DNA of 64,000 nt, from positions 186,001 through 250,000 of the forward strand of contig JAPKHC010000002.1 in assembly GCA_026647215.1 (NCBI GenBank), written 5' to 3'. The translations under genes were made by a program, and so were the position numbers. The notes beneath the pieces are model-generated. The model had not been told where the DNA came from, did no database searches, and worked only from the letters and a program-made list of their open reading frames with translations. Shown piece after piece: positions 9,143-17,143 of the stretch. Source of the stretch: F1-120-MAGs118 sp013360535. GTDB taxonomy: Bacteria > Planctomycetota > UBA1135 > GCA-002686595. Numbering within the stretch: position 1 is the stretch's first letter; every line of letters begins with the position of its first letter.

Positions 9143-10133
9143 ATGAGATACCCGTTCCTCGCCACCGCAGCGCTCGCGCTCGGCGCCATCGTGGTCATCG
9201 CCCGTCCGGCGCCCGAAGGCCTCGAGCTCGGCAAGCCCGCCCCGAACATCACCGCCGCCGCGTGGTTCAACCACCTCGGCACGGACATCGACCTGTCCGA
9301 CTTCAAGGGACAGGCCGTCGTCGTGGAGTTCTGGGCCACCTGGTGAGGCCCCTGCCGTGGGGCGTGGCCTCACCTCGAACAACTCCAGTCCGAATTCGGC
9401 GAGAAGGGTCTTGTGGTCCTCGCGGTGTCCGATGAGGACGCCGGTCTGGTCGGCGCCTATGTCGACGAGATGGGGATCACGGTTCGTGTCGGCTCCGGCA
9501 GTCAGGCCGCGGGCTCGTACTCGATCCCGGGATACCCGTCGAGCGCCTTGATCGGCCCCGATGGCAACCTGCTCTGGCAACAGCACCGTGGAGAGTGCGC
9601 TCAAGGGCGCGAAGCCCGCTCCGACGTCGTTCCTCGCGTTCGCTCCCAAGGCGGCCGCGGAAGGGCGCGTCGCTGCGCACGCCAAGGCGATCGAGCAAGG
9701 CAAGCTCGCCAAGGCGCACGCGGCGCTGCTCGGCTTTGCCGCGGACGCCAAGGCGACCGAGGGCGAGAAGACGAGCGCGAGCGCGCTCGCGGCCGAGATC
9801 GAGGCGCACGTGCAGGCGCTGCTGGCGCAGGCCGAGCGCTTCGCCAAGTCGCGCGAGCCGCTCAAGTCCGTCACCGTCTACGACACGCTCGCCAAGGAGT
9901 TTGGTGCCGCCAAGTTCGGCACCGACGCCAAGGCGGCAGCCGAAGCGCTCCGCAAGGACGAAGCGACCTCGCGCGAGCTCGACGCGGCCGAGGCCTTCGA
10001 GAAGCTCCGCTCGTCCACTGCCAAGCTCGCCTCGAGCAAACGCAAGGACAAGTACAAGGAGTTCGCGGAGAAGTGGAAGGGCACCAAGGCCGGCGACCGC
10101 GCCAAGGCTGCGGCGGCTCCCAAGAAGGAGTGA
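9143..10133 (+). CDS. TlpA/ResA-like thioredoxin-fold protein with in-frame UGA at the redox Cys (candidate selenoprotein); +1 frame break downstream
   Basis: Reading from ATG 9143 gives a signal or anchor peptide (MRYPFLATAALALGAIVVIA), then the TlpA-family opening GLELGKPAPNITAAAWFN and VVVEFWATW. The next codon is TGA (9344-9346), followed in the same frame by GPCRGAWPHLEQLQSEFGEK, then GLVVLAVSDEDAG and the cis-Pro region SIPGYPSSALIGPDGNLLW. Homologues have WATWCGPC, so UGA replaces exactly the first active-site Cys, the position where selenocysteine occurs in UxxC thioredoxin-fold proteins. A hairpin follows at 9357-9373. Near 9578-9587 coding moves by +1 to another frame (STVESALKGAKPAPTSFLAF), which runs as a Lys/Ala-rich helical domain to TGA 10133. 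So two irregularities are seen: a stop best explained as Sec, and a frame break that may be assembly error, recoding or decay. Expected role: extracytoplasmic thiol-disulfide exchange. Confidence 0.7.
9347..9374 (+). promoter_or_regulatory. SECIS-like hairpin just after the in-frame UGA
   Basis: Bases 9357-9373 can fold as GUGGGGC-GUG-GCCUCAC: seven pairs including one G-U, with a three-base GUG loop. The loop begins 17 nt after the UGA at 9344-9346. This fits what I recall of the bacterial SECIS model (loop 16-37 nt from UGA, G within the first two loop bases, stem of at least 4 bp). An alternative, longer fold is a perfect 9-bp inverted repeat, GGTGAGGCC (9342-9350) with GGCCTCACC (9366-9374), which includes the UGA. 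The codons here encode the conserved GPC region, so the sequence is constrained by protein as well. SelB would be the reader; it is not in the window. Confidence 0.55.
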
Positions 10134-10171
10134 GCCCCTCGCGTAGCGCGAGGCCTCTCCGGATCGACTCG

Positions 10172-10203
10172 AACGGCCCGCTCCGGCGGGCCGTTCGCGT
10201 TTT
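10172..10203 (+). terminator. Rho-independent terminator after the thioredoxin-fold gene
   Basis: AACGGCCCGC (10172-10181) pairs with GCGGGCCGTT (10186-10195) over 10 bp with a 4-nt loop, followed by CGCG and TTTT at 10200-10203. It sits 39 nt after the stop at 10133 and before the convergent uvrB end. Its presence suggests that the interrupted reading unit upstream is still a transcribed gene. Confidence 0.8.
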
Positions 10204-10213
10204 CGGGGGTGTC

Positions 10214-12313
10214 CTAGCGCGCGAGCTCGATTGCCTCGAGTTCCTTGAGTCGGTCGCGCAGCTTGGCCGCGTCCTCGAAGCGCGTCTCGCTCGCTGCGTG
10301 CAGCATCTCGTCGCGCAGCTTCGCCATCTCGCCGCGCAGCCGCCCGGTGTCCCACCGGAGCGCCGGATCCTCCTCGCCCTTCTTGCTGCGCGCGGTCGGA
10401 AGGTCCGCCACCTCGACGTAGTCCATGTCGTAGATGGCCTCGATCGAATCGCGGATCGGCTTGAGGATCGTCTGCGGCGTGATGCCGTGCTTGGCGTTGT
10501 ACTCGAGCTGCAGCTTGCGGCGCCGCTCGACCTCGCCCACCGTCGCACGGATCGAATCGGTCTGCTTGTCGGCGTACAGGATCACGCGACCCTCGACGTT
10601 GCGCGCCGCACGGCCGCAGGTCTGGATCAGCGAGGTCGTCGAACGCAGGAAACCTTCCTTGTCGGCGTCGAGCACGGCCACGAGCGCCACTTCCGGCAAG
10701 TCGAGGCCTTCGCGCAGCAGGTTGATGCCGACGAGCACGTCGAACGAGCCCAGCCGCAGGTCGCGCAGGATCGCCGAGCGTTCGAGCGCGTCGATCTCCG
10801 AGTGCAGGTAGCGCACCTTCACGCCGAGTTCCTGATAGTAGGTCGTCAGTTCCTCGGCGGAGCGCTTCGTCAGCGTCGTGACGAGCACGCGCCAACCCGC
10901 CTTCACCGTCTTGCGGATCTGCGCGAGCAGGTCGTCGACCTGCGTCGCGGCCGGACGCAGCTCGATCGCCGGATCGAGCAGGCCCGTCGGCCGCACGATC
11001 TGCTCCGCGATCGCGCCCTTGGACTGCTCGAACTCGTACTTCGACGGCGTGGCCGAGATGAACACCATCTGCCGCACGAGCTTCTCCCACTCCTCGAAAC
11101 GCAGCGGGCGGTTGTCGAGCGCGCTCGGCAGCCGGAAGCCGTGCTCGACGAGCACTTCCTTGCGCGAGCGGTCGCCGCGGTACATGCCGCCGATCTGCGG
11201 CACGGTGACGTGGCTCTCGTCGATGAAGACGACCCAGTCCTCGGGAAAGTAGTTGAGCAGCGTGAACGGCGCCTCGCCGGCCGCGCGGCCGTCCATGAAG
11301 CGCGAGTAGTTCTCGATGCCGTTGCAGACGCCCGTGGCGCGCAGCATCTCGAGGTCGTGGCGTGTACGTTGCTCGAGCCGTTGCGCCTCGAGCAGCTTGC
11401 CACGCGCCTTGAGCTCCGCGAGCCGCGCCTCGAGCTCCTGCTCGATGCCTTCGCAGCCCTTGAGCAAGCGCTCCATCGGCGCGACGTAGTGCGTCGCCGG
11501 ATAGATCGTCGCCGACTTCAGGTCGCGCAGCACCTCGCCGCGCAGCGGATCGACCTCGACCAGCGCCTCGACGTCATCGCCGAAGAGCTCGACCCGCAGC
11601 ACCCGATCGTCCTCGTAGGCCGGAAAGATCTCGATCACGTCGCCGCGCGCGCGGAACGTGCCGCGGCGGAAGTCGTAGTTGTTGCGCGCGTACTGCATCT
11701 GCGTCAGGCGCCGCAGGAGCTCCTCGCGCTGCACGCTGTCGCCGACCGCGATCGGAAGCGCCATGCCCTGGTAGGCCTCGGGGTTGCCGAGGCCGTAGAT
11801 GCACGACACCGACGCGACGAGGATCACGTCGCGGCGCTCGAGCAGCGAACGTGTCGCGCTGTTGCGCATGCGCTCGATGTTCTCGTTGCGGCTCGCGTCC
11901 TTCTCGATGAACGTGTCCGTCGACGGGACGTAGGCCTCGGGCTGGTAGTAGTCGTAGTAGCTGACGAAGTACTCGACCGCGTTGTGCGGGAAGAACTCGC
12001 GCAGCTCGGAATACAGCTGCGCCGCCAGCGTCTTGTTCGGGCTGAGCACGAGCGCCGGCCGCCCGACGCGCTCGATCGTCGCCGCCGTGGTGAAGGTCTT
12101 GCCCGAGCCCGTGATGCCGAGCAGCGTCTGGCAGCGTTTCCCCGCCTTCAGCCCCGCCACCAGCGTCTCGATCGCCTTGGGCTGGTCCCCGGTCGGCTGG
12201 AACGGGCAGACGAGCTCGAACTCGCCTTCGGCCTTGCGCCGCGGCGGAAGCTGGGGCGCCACCTTCGGGGCCGAGGGCGTGCGCTGGGCGGGCGGAGACT
12301 TGCGGCGGGCCAT
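10214..12313 (-). CDS. uvrB: UvrABC excinuclease subunit B
   Basis: DNA-damage verification helicase that receives DNA from UvrA and recruits UvrC. The 699-residue protein starts MARRKSPPAQRTPSAP at ATG 12313; the longer open frame to 12469 is ignored. Motifs: Walker A GITGSGKTFT, SPNKTLAAQL, the beta-hairpin region FVSYYDYYQPEAYVPSTDTF (residues that clamp DNA), Walker B VVFIDESH, helicase motifs VGINLLREGLDLPEV and QTCGRAARN, and a C-terminal UVR motif (LRGEMAKLRDEMLHAASETRFEDAAKLRDR, shown here only as positions about 655-690). It is convergent with the thioredoxin-fold gene and divergent from the zinc-ribbon protein at 12487. Confidence 0.97.
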   Translation of the reverse strand: MARRKSPPAQRTPSAPKVAPQLPPRRKAEGEFELVCPFQPTGDQPKAIETLVAGLKAGKRCQTLLGITGSGKTFTTAATIERVGRPALVLSPNKTLAAQLYSELREFFPHNAVEYFVSYYDYYQPEAYVPSTDTFIEKDASRNENIERMRNSATRSLLERRDVILVASVSCIYGLGNPEAYQGMALPIAVGDSVQREELLRRLTQMQYARNNYDFRRGTFRARGDVIEIFPAYEDDRVLRVELFGDDVEALVEVDPLRGEVLRDLKSATIYPATHYVAPMERLLKGCEGIEQELEARLAELKARGKLLEAQRLEQRTRHDLEMLRATGVCNGIENYSRFMDGRAAGEAPFTLLNYFPEDWVVFIDESHVTVPQIGGMYRGDRSRKEVLVEHGFRLPSALDNRPLRFEEWEKLVRQMVFISATPSKYEFEQSKGAIAEQIVRPTGLLDPAIELRPAATQVDDLLAQIRKTVKAGWRVLVTTLTKRSAEELTTYYQELGVKVRYLHSEIDALERSAILRDLRLGSFDVLVGINLLREGLDLPEVALVAVLDADKEGFLRSTTSLIQTCGRAARNVEGRVILYADKQTDSIRATVGEVERRRKLQLEYNAKHGITPQTILKPIRDSIEAIYDMDYVEVADLPTARSKKGEEDPALRWDTGRLRGEMAKLRDEMLHAASETRFEDAAKLRDRLKELEAIELAR

Positions 12314-12486
12314 CGCGGCGCATCCTACCCGTGCGGAGCATCGGCTTCCTTGCGGGCTCGGGCTCGAGCGGCGTATCTTGCCCGACCCGCGCCGGTGGGC
12401 GAGCGCGCGCCGCGACAGGCATCCGGTAGTCCGGAGCCCGCGCCGAGGTAGCTCCCCCACCATCCCCAACCGCCCGCGAGAGCCTC

Positions 12487-13740
12487 ATGCTGATCGAGTG
12501 CACGTTCTGCAAGACCAAGGCGAAGATCCCCGACAGCAAGGAGGGCGCGAAGGTCAAGTGTGGCAACTGCGGCAAGGTGTACGTCGCGCGCGAGCCCGGC
12601 GCGAAGGGCAACGCGCGCCCCTCGAAGTCGAGCAACACGCCCTTCGTCATCGGTGGCGCGGTCGTGGTCGGCGTGGTCGTGGTCGCGATCCTCGCCAACT
12701 CCGGCGACAAGCCGGCGCCGCCGCCGGTCGTGGCCGAGAAGCCCAAGGTCGAGGCGCCCAAGGTCGACCTGTCGGGCTACGAATCGAGCTTCTGCAAGCT
12801 GGCCCGCGACGTGTACGACGCGGCCTACATCGGCAACGCCGCTCGGCTCGAGTCGATGATCCACTTCCCCAAGCTCGTCGAGTACCGGCGCACGCTGCCC
12901 GACGGCGAGAGCCTGCCGACCTGGGACGAGATGACGGCGCTCCAGAAGGACGACCTGAAGACCGCCACGATCGAGAGCTTGACGAAGGGCGACGGTGACG
13001 AGGTGGTCGCCAAGTGGCGCCCGTTCAACGGCAAGGTGACGCTCGAGGAACCGGCCAACGCGGAAGTGCGCCTCGAGATCGCTGGACGCGAAGGTGACTT
13101 GCAGCTCGAGAACCGCAACTACGACTGGAAGATGGCCCTCGACAAGGACGGCCGCTGGAAGGTGTACGCCTGGACGCGCTACATCTCCGCCGAGGAGAAG
13201 AAGGCCGCCAAGGTCTCGGTCAACAAGGAGATCACGCGGGTCGAGGTCGACGGCCTTTCGATCAAGCAGGCCGACCCGCGCCCGCTGCCGCACCTCGACG
13301 ACACGCCGCCGGACGTGCGCAAGCGCATCGACGAGCTGGTCGAGAAGGTGCTCGACACCAACTTGCGCGCCAAGGAACGCACCAAGGTCACCGCCGACCT
13401 CGTCGACCTCGGCAAGCCTGCGCTGCCGATCCTGCTGACCAAGATGTACGAGATCCAGATCACCGACGACAAGTCGCTCGGCCAGATCACGATCGTCCAC
13501 AACCTGCTCAAGGACATCACCGGCAAGCAGGTCGGCTTCAGCCCGCTCGGCTCCGGCCCGGAGAGCGACAAGAAGCGCGACATCGCGATCCGCCAGTGGT
13601 TCGCGTGGTACCTGCTGAGCGGCGAGCGTTTCGAGAACGACAAGAAGAAGGTCGGCGCCGACGCGCTCGAAGGCCTCGTGCAGCCCACCGAACGCGACAA
13701 GCGCGCGATGGAAAAGGACAAGGCCAAGGGCGGCGGCTAG
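12487..13740 (+). CDS. zinc-ribbon, single-TM protein of unknown function (paralogue 1)
   Basis: This 417-residue protein begins with a small zinc ribbon, CTFC and CGNC separated by 17 residues (Cys5, Cys8, Cys25, Cys28), like the MJ0042-type ribbons common in Planctomycetota. A Lys-rich linker, one TM segment (about 53-70, FVIGGAVVVGVVVVAILANS) and a large extracytoplasmic part follow. Its middle (YDAAYIGNAARLESMIHFPKL) may resemble an NTF2-like or lumazine-like fold. The end (KRDIAIRQWFAWYLLSGERF) resembles the end of the next gene's product. So the ribbon would be cytoplasmic and the mixed alpha/beta domain outside. No catalytic motif was seen. It starts 173 bp from the divergent uvrB and 69 bp before its paralogue, probably in one transcription unit. 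Confidence 0.7.
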   Translation: MLIECTFCKTKAKIPDSKEGAKVKCGNCGKVYVAREPGAKGNARPSKSSNTPFVIGGAVVVGVVVVAILANSGDKPAPPPVVAEKPKVEAPKVDLSGYESSFCKLARDVYDAAYIGNAARLESMIHFPKLVEYRRTLPDGESLPTWDEMTALQKDDLKTATIESLTKGDGDEVVAKWRPFNGKVTLEEPANAEVRLEIAGREGDLQLENRNYDWKMALDKDGRWKVYAWTRYISAEEKKAAKVSVNKEITRVEVDGLSIKQADPRPLPHLDDTPPDVRKRIDELVEKVLDTNLRAKERTKVTADLVDLGKPALPILLTKMYEIQITDDKSLGQITIVHNLLKDITGKQVGFSPLGSGPESDKKRDIAIRQWFAWYLLSGERFENDKKKVGADALEGLVQPTERDKRAMEKDKAKGGG

Positions 13741-13809
13741 GCCGCGCTAGAATCCCCGCGCTCCCGCCATCCCGGGAGCGCTCTCCGTCCCACCCCCCGA
13801 CTCTCTCTC

Positions 13810-15090
13810 ATGGACCAGTTCCGTCAGGCCAAGTGCACGCAGTGCGCTGCGTCGTTCAAGGTTCCCGCCACGTTCACCGCCGCCAAGGCGAAATGCCCCA
13901 AGTGCGGGGGCGTCGTCGAGGTTGGCGAGGTGCAGGGCGCGGCGCCCAAGGCTGAGGCGAGCGCGCCCAAGCCGGTTCCCGCGTCGGTTCCGGCCGCCAA
14001 GCCGGCCGCCGCTCCGGCGCCCAAGCCTGCGGCTCCCGCCGCCGCGAAGCCCGCGGCCCCGAAGCCGGCGGCGCCCGTGGCGAAGCCCGCAGCAGCCGCC
14101 GCGAAGCCCGCCGCTCCGTCGGTGCGCAGCGCCGCCGAGTCGGCCGCGAGCAAGGTCAAGTCCGGTGCGGCCGCCAAGCCCGCCGCGAGGAAGGGCAAGG
14201 ACGAGGAGGGCTCCGGCGAGAAGCGCGAGCGCCACCACTTCGAGCACAAGAAGAAGAGCATGGCCCCGGCCATGATCGGCCTCGGAGGCCTGCTGCTCTT
14301 CGGCGGTGCGGCCTACTGGTACTTCGGGATCAAGCTCCCCGCGGACGACAAGGTCAAGCAGGAGCTCGAGGCTGCCGCGACGGCCAAGCGCCTCGCGCAG
14401 GTGGCAGAGCAAGCCGCCAAGGACAAGGCGGAAATGGACGCGGCCAACGCGAAGCACATCGGCGACCTCGCCGGCGCCGCCGCCCAGAAGGGCGAGGACG
14501 TCGCGATCCCCGATGCCGCCGAAGCGACGGACAAGACCGCCAAGGAAGCGTCGGCGCCGAGCAAGAAGCCGGAGGCGTCGCACGACTCGGGCTCCGACAA
14601 GGCGATCGAGGAGATCGACCTCCTGGCGCTTCCGGTGCTCCCCAAGTACTCGAAGAGCACCGACGAGGAGTGGGACAAGTACCAGGCCGACGCCAAGCTG
14701 CTGACCGACCCGGCTTCGGGCGCCGCGGGCAACCGCGCCGGCAAGCGCATCGAGGAAGCCGGCCGCGCGGCCGTTCCGGCGTTGCTCAACCAGTTCCGCA
14801 CGATCAACCCCGCGGTCGAGGACGGCTTCCGCGCCGGCGACCTGATCCAGAAGATGCTCGAGCGCATCTGCAAGGGCATGAACTACGGCTGGAAGTACTC
14901 CACCGAACCGAAGGACGTCTACTACAACAAGAAGGCGATCCAGAACTGGTTCAAGAGGTGGCAGGACATCGGCGAGGACGACGTCGCCTGGGCCAAGTTC
15001 ACCAAGCAGGACGTGAAGAAGGCCGAAGCCGACACGGAAGGTGGCGACGCCCCCGCGGCGAAGCCCGCCAGCGGCCTCGACGACTTCTAG
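13810..15090 (+). CDS. zinc-ribbon, Ala/Pro/Lys-linker, single-TM protein (paralogue 2)
   Basis: This 426-residue protein has the same plan as its upstream neighbour. An N-terminal zinc ribbon (CTQC and CPKC) is followed by a long low-complexity linker of Ala, Pro and Lys with a repeating AAPKPAAP-type unit (about 45-105). Then come a charged stretch, a TM helix (about 155-175, MAPAMIGLGGLLLFGGAAYW), an Ala/Lys coiled coil (about 180-225) and a C-terminal domain ending in a motif shared with the paralogue (YYNKKAIQNWFKRWQ versus IAIRQWFAWYL). The linker DNA is repetitive and could expand or contract. Function unknown. A GC-rich hairpin follows the stop. Confidence 0.7.
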   Translation: MDQFRQAKCTQCAASFKVPATFTAAKAKCPKCGGVVEVGEVQGAAPKAEASAPKPVPASVPAAKPAAAPAPKPAAPAAAKPAAPKPAAPVAKPAAAAAKPAAPSVRSAAESAASKVKSGAAAKPAARKGKDEEGSGEKRERHHFEHKKKSMAPAMIGLGGLLLFGGAAYWYFGIKLPADDKVKQELEAAATAKRLAQVAEQAAKDKAEMDAANAKHIGDLAGAAAQKGEDVAIPDAAEATDKTAKEASAPSKKPEASHDSGSDKAIEEIDLLALPVLPKYSKSTDEEWDKYQADAKLLTDPASGAAGNRAGKRIEEAGRAAVPALLNQFRTINPAVEDGFRAGDLIQKMLERICKGMNYGWKYSTEPKDVYYNKKAIQNWFKRWQDIGEDDVAWAKFTKQDVKKAEADTEGGDAPAAKPASGLDDF

Positions 15091-15111
15091 TCGCGCAGCG
15101 TCGGCTCCACT

Positions 15112-15145
15112 CGCGGCCGCGTTCCCGCTCGGGAGCGCGGCCGCG
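15112..15145. terminator. GC-rich hairpin between convergent genes
   Basis: CGCGGCCGCG (15112-15121) pairs with CGCGGCCGCG (15136-15145), and the loop itself contains CCC/GGG pairs. It lies between the stop at 15090 and the convergent end of the gamma-glutamyltransferase gene at 15158. The U-run is weak (GCCGTTT), so terminator function is only probable. Confidence 0.5.
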
Positions 15146-15157
15146 GCCGTTTGGGGG

Positions 15158-16894
15158 TCAGGGGCGAGGCGCCGTCGAACGCGCGGCGCCGTCGCGGCGC
15201 GGATCGGAGACCCCCATCACCGCCCCATCGGACCGCACCCCGATGGCCTGCACGGACGCGAAGCGCTCCTTCGAGCGCTCGACCTCGTGCCCACGCCGCT
15301 CCAGCTCGTCGGCGACATCCACCGGGAAGTCGCGTTCGACACGTGTCACGCGTGGACTCCACTGCTGGTGCAGCCGCGGCGCCGCGACGGCCGCGTCGAG
15401 TTCTTCTCCGAACGCGAGCACGCGCAGCAAGACCTGCGTCACCGCGCTGATGATGCGCGGCCCGCCCGGACTGCCGAGCACGAGCTCGACCCGCCCGTCC
15501 TTGCGCACGATCGTCGGCGTCATCGACGACAGCGGCCGCGCGCCCGCTCGGATGCGGTTCGCGGAGCTTCCGACGAGGCCAAACTGGTTGCGCGCGCCGC
15601 CTCCAAGCGCGAAGTCGTCGAGCTCGTTGTTGAGCAGGAAGCCCGCGCCGCGCACGACACGCCCGCTGCCGAAGCTCGAGTTCAGTGTCGTCGTGAGCGA
15701 CACCGCGTTGCCCTCGCGATCGACTACCGACAGGTGCGTCGTGTTCATGCCTTCGGCACGCAGCACCGGCACACGCTCGGGGCTCGCGCGTTCGGCGATC
15801 GACGCGGCGGTGCGTTGTGCCCACTCCTCCGAGAGCAGTTCCTCCACAGGCACCGCCACGAAATCGGGATCGCCGAGCACCTCGGCGCGCTCCGCGAAGC
15901 TCGCGCGGAACGCCTCCGCGAGCTCGTGAGCGAATCGTGCGTCCCAACTTGCGCCGAAGGCCTGCCGCAGCTCCAGGACGCCGAGCACCTGGAGCAACAC
16001 GATCCCGCCCGAACTCGGCGGCGGCATCGTCCACACTTCGCGACCGCGGAACGTGGCCCGCAGCGGCTCGCGCCACTTCGGCCTGTACTCCGCGAGGTCC
16101 TCCGGCGTGACCCAGCCGCGCTCCCAGAGCGCCCCGCTCGGGAGCGCGAGCGCCGCGCGCGCGAGCTCCTCGACCAGCGCATCGGCCGTGGCCCCGAAAT
16201 AGAACCCGCGCGAGCCCTCCAACGCGTAGCGCTCGAGCGTGAGTGCGAGCTCCGGCTGCACGAGCACATCGCCCGCGCGCAGAGGCTCGCCGAACGGATA
16301 GAACAGCTCGCGTGCCGCGCTGCTGCGCTCGAGGCGCTCCCGATCCTCCGCGTCGCGCAAGTCCTCGGCCAAGGACTGCGGCACGACAAAACCCTCGCGC
16401 GCGAGCCTGACCGCCGGCGTGCACAGCTGCGCGAGCGTGAAGCGCCCGGAGCCGCAGCGCGCGAGCAATTCCTCGAGCCCCGCCGGGCTCCCCGGCACTC
16501 CGACCGCGAGCGGACTCCAAAGGAGCAACTCCCCCAGCGCGCGCCCTTCGTCATCGAAGAGCCGCGCCGGATCCGCGTCGGCCGGAGCGACCTCGCGGAA
16601 GTCGAGCGCACGCACCTCGCCCCCGTTCGAGCACCACAGCGCAAAACCGCCCCCGCCGAGATTGCCGGCCTGCGGATACACCACCGCGAGCGCGAGCGCC
16701 GTCGCCACGGCCGCATCGGCTGCGTTCCCGCCCTGCGCGAGAATGCTCGCGCCGACGTCCGCCGCCAGCGGTTGTTCGCACACGACGACTCCGGCCTGCA
16801 ACGCGGCCGTGCCCGAGCGCTCGCCGACGCTCGCACAGCCCGACAGCACCAGCAGGAACGCCGCGACGCCCGTGCCGGCCCGCACGCGCCTCAC
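15158..16894 (-). CDS. ggt: gamma-glutamyltransferase, predicted lipoprotein
   Basis: Transfers or hydrolyses the gamma-glutamyl group of glutathione and related peptides outside the cytoplasm. The 578-residue precursor has a lipobox (LVLSGCAS), then the family's substrate loop GGNAADAAVA, and the autoprocessing site in MNTTHLSVVDREGNAVSLT; the first Thr (about 385) becomes the N-terminal nucleophile of the small subunit. PLSSMTPTIV and the glycine pair in GSPGGPRIIS complete the active site. The length is normal for the family. It is preceded by the NIL-domain gene, whose stop overlaps this start region by about 4 nt (16891-16894), so coupling is likely. Confidence 0.93.
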   Translation of the reverse strand: MRRVRAGTGVAAFLLVLSGCASVGERSGTAALQAGVVVCEQPLAADVGASILAQGGNAADAAVATALALAVVYPQAGNLGGGGFALWCSNGGEVRALDFREVAPADADPARLFDDEGRALGELLLWSPLAVGVPGSPAGLEELLARCGSGRFTLAQLCTPAVRLAREGFVVPQSLAEDLRDAEDRERLERSSAARELFYPFGEPLRAGDVLVQPELALTLERYALEGSRGFYFGATADALVEELARAALALPSGALWERGWVTPEDLAEYRPKWREPLRATFRGREVWTMPPPSSGGIVLLQVLGVLELRQAFGASWDARFAHELAEAFRASFAERAEVLGDPDFVAVPVEELLSEEWAQRTAASIAERASPERVPVLRAEGMNTTHLSVVDREGNAVSLTTTLNSSFGSGRVVRGAGFLLNNELDDFALGGGARNQFGLVGSSANRIRAGARPLSSMTPTIVRKDGRVELVLGSPGGPRIISAVTQVLLRVLAFGEELDAAVAAPRLHQQWSPRVTRVERDFPVDVADELERRGHEVERSKERFASVQAIGVRSDGAVMGVSDPRRDGAARSTAPRP

Positions 16895-17142
16895 GGCCGC
16901 GCCGGCTCGTCGTTCATCTCCTCGACCTTGACGCCGCGCTCGCGCAGGTAGGCGACCGAGCGGTCGATCGCCGCGTCCTCGCCCTCGATCTCGACCGCGA
17001 CCAGGGCCAGCGTGTCGGTGATGCTCGCCGCACGGATGTTCGGGATGACGCCGAACTTGGCGCCGAGCGTGTGGCTGACGATCGGCTCGCGGATCAGGTG
17101 CTGCGGAAAGGTGCAGAAGTACTTGCGCATCGACAGGCCCAT
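16891..17142 (-). CDS. small NIL-domain protein
   Basis: This 83-residue protein (MGLSMRKYFCTFPQHLIREP then IVSHTLGAKFGVIPNIRAAS) matches the NIL/ACT-like ferredoxin-type fold found C-terminal in methionine-importer ATPases and as small stand-alone proteins in sulfur metabolism. Stand-alone NIL proteins are thought to sense or bind sulfur amino acids, but this one carries no Fe-S cysteines. Two in-frame ATGs are possible (17142 and 17130). I chose the first because the preceding membrane gene stops at 17144, leaving 1 nt. The short overlap with ggt, a glutathione/sulfur enzyme, is a suggestive pairing. Confidence 0.75.
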   Translation of the reverse strand: MGLSMRKYFCTFPQHLIREPIVSHTLGAKFGVIPNIRAASITDTLALVAVEIEGEDAAIDRSVAYLRERGVKVEEMNDEPARP

Positions 17143-17143
17143 C

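Noticed and set aside
7199..9874. Extended 891-codon uvrC frame
   Set aside because: Residues before GTG 9049 lie antisense to the thioredoxin-fold gene and match nothing; UvrC homology starts at PEPRWSIDDVPEKPG.
9347..10133. Reading the thioredoxin gene as an ordinary pseudogene
   Set aside because: The stop falls exactly on the redox Cys, flanking residues are intact, coding bias persists to a proper stop and a terminator follows. Decay would not be expected to hit that codon first. Not fully excluded because of the second frame break.
9413..12451. 1012-codon plus-strand open frame covering the thioredoxin gene and uvrB
   Set aside because: The first ~55 codons are real (TlpA-like), but after about 9580 it becomes the wrong frame and then antisense of uvrB.
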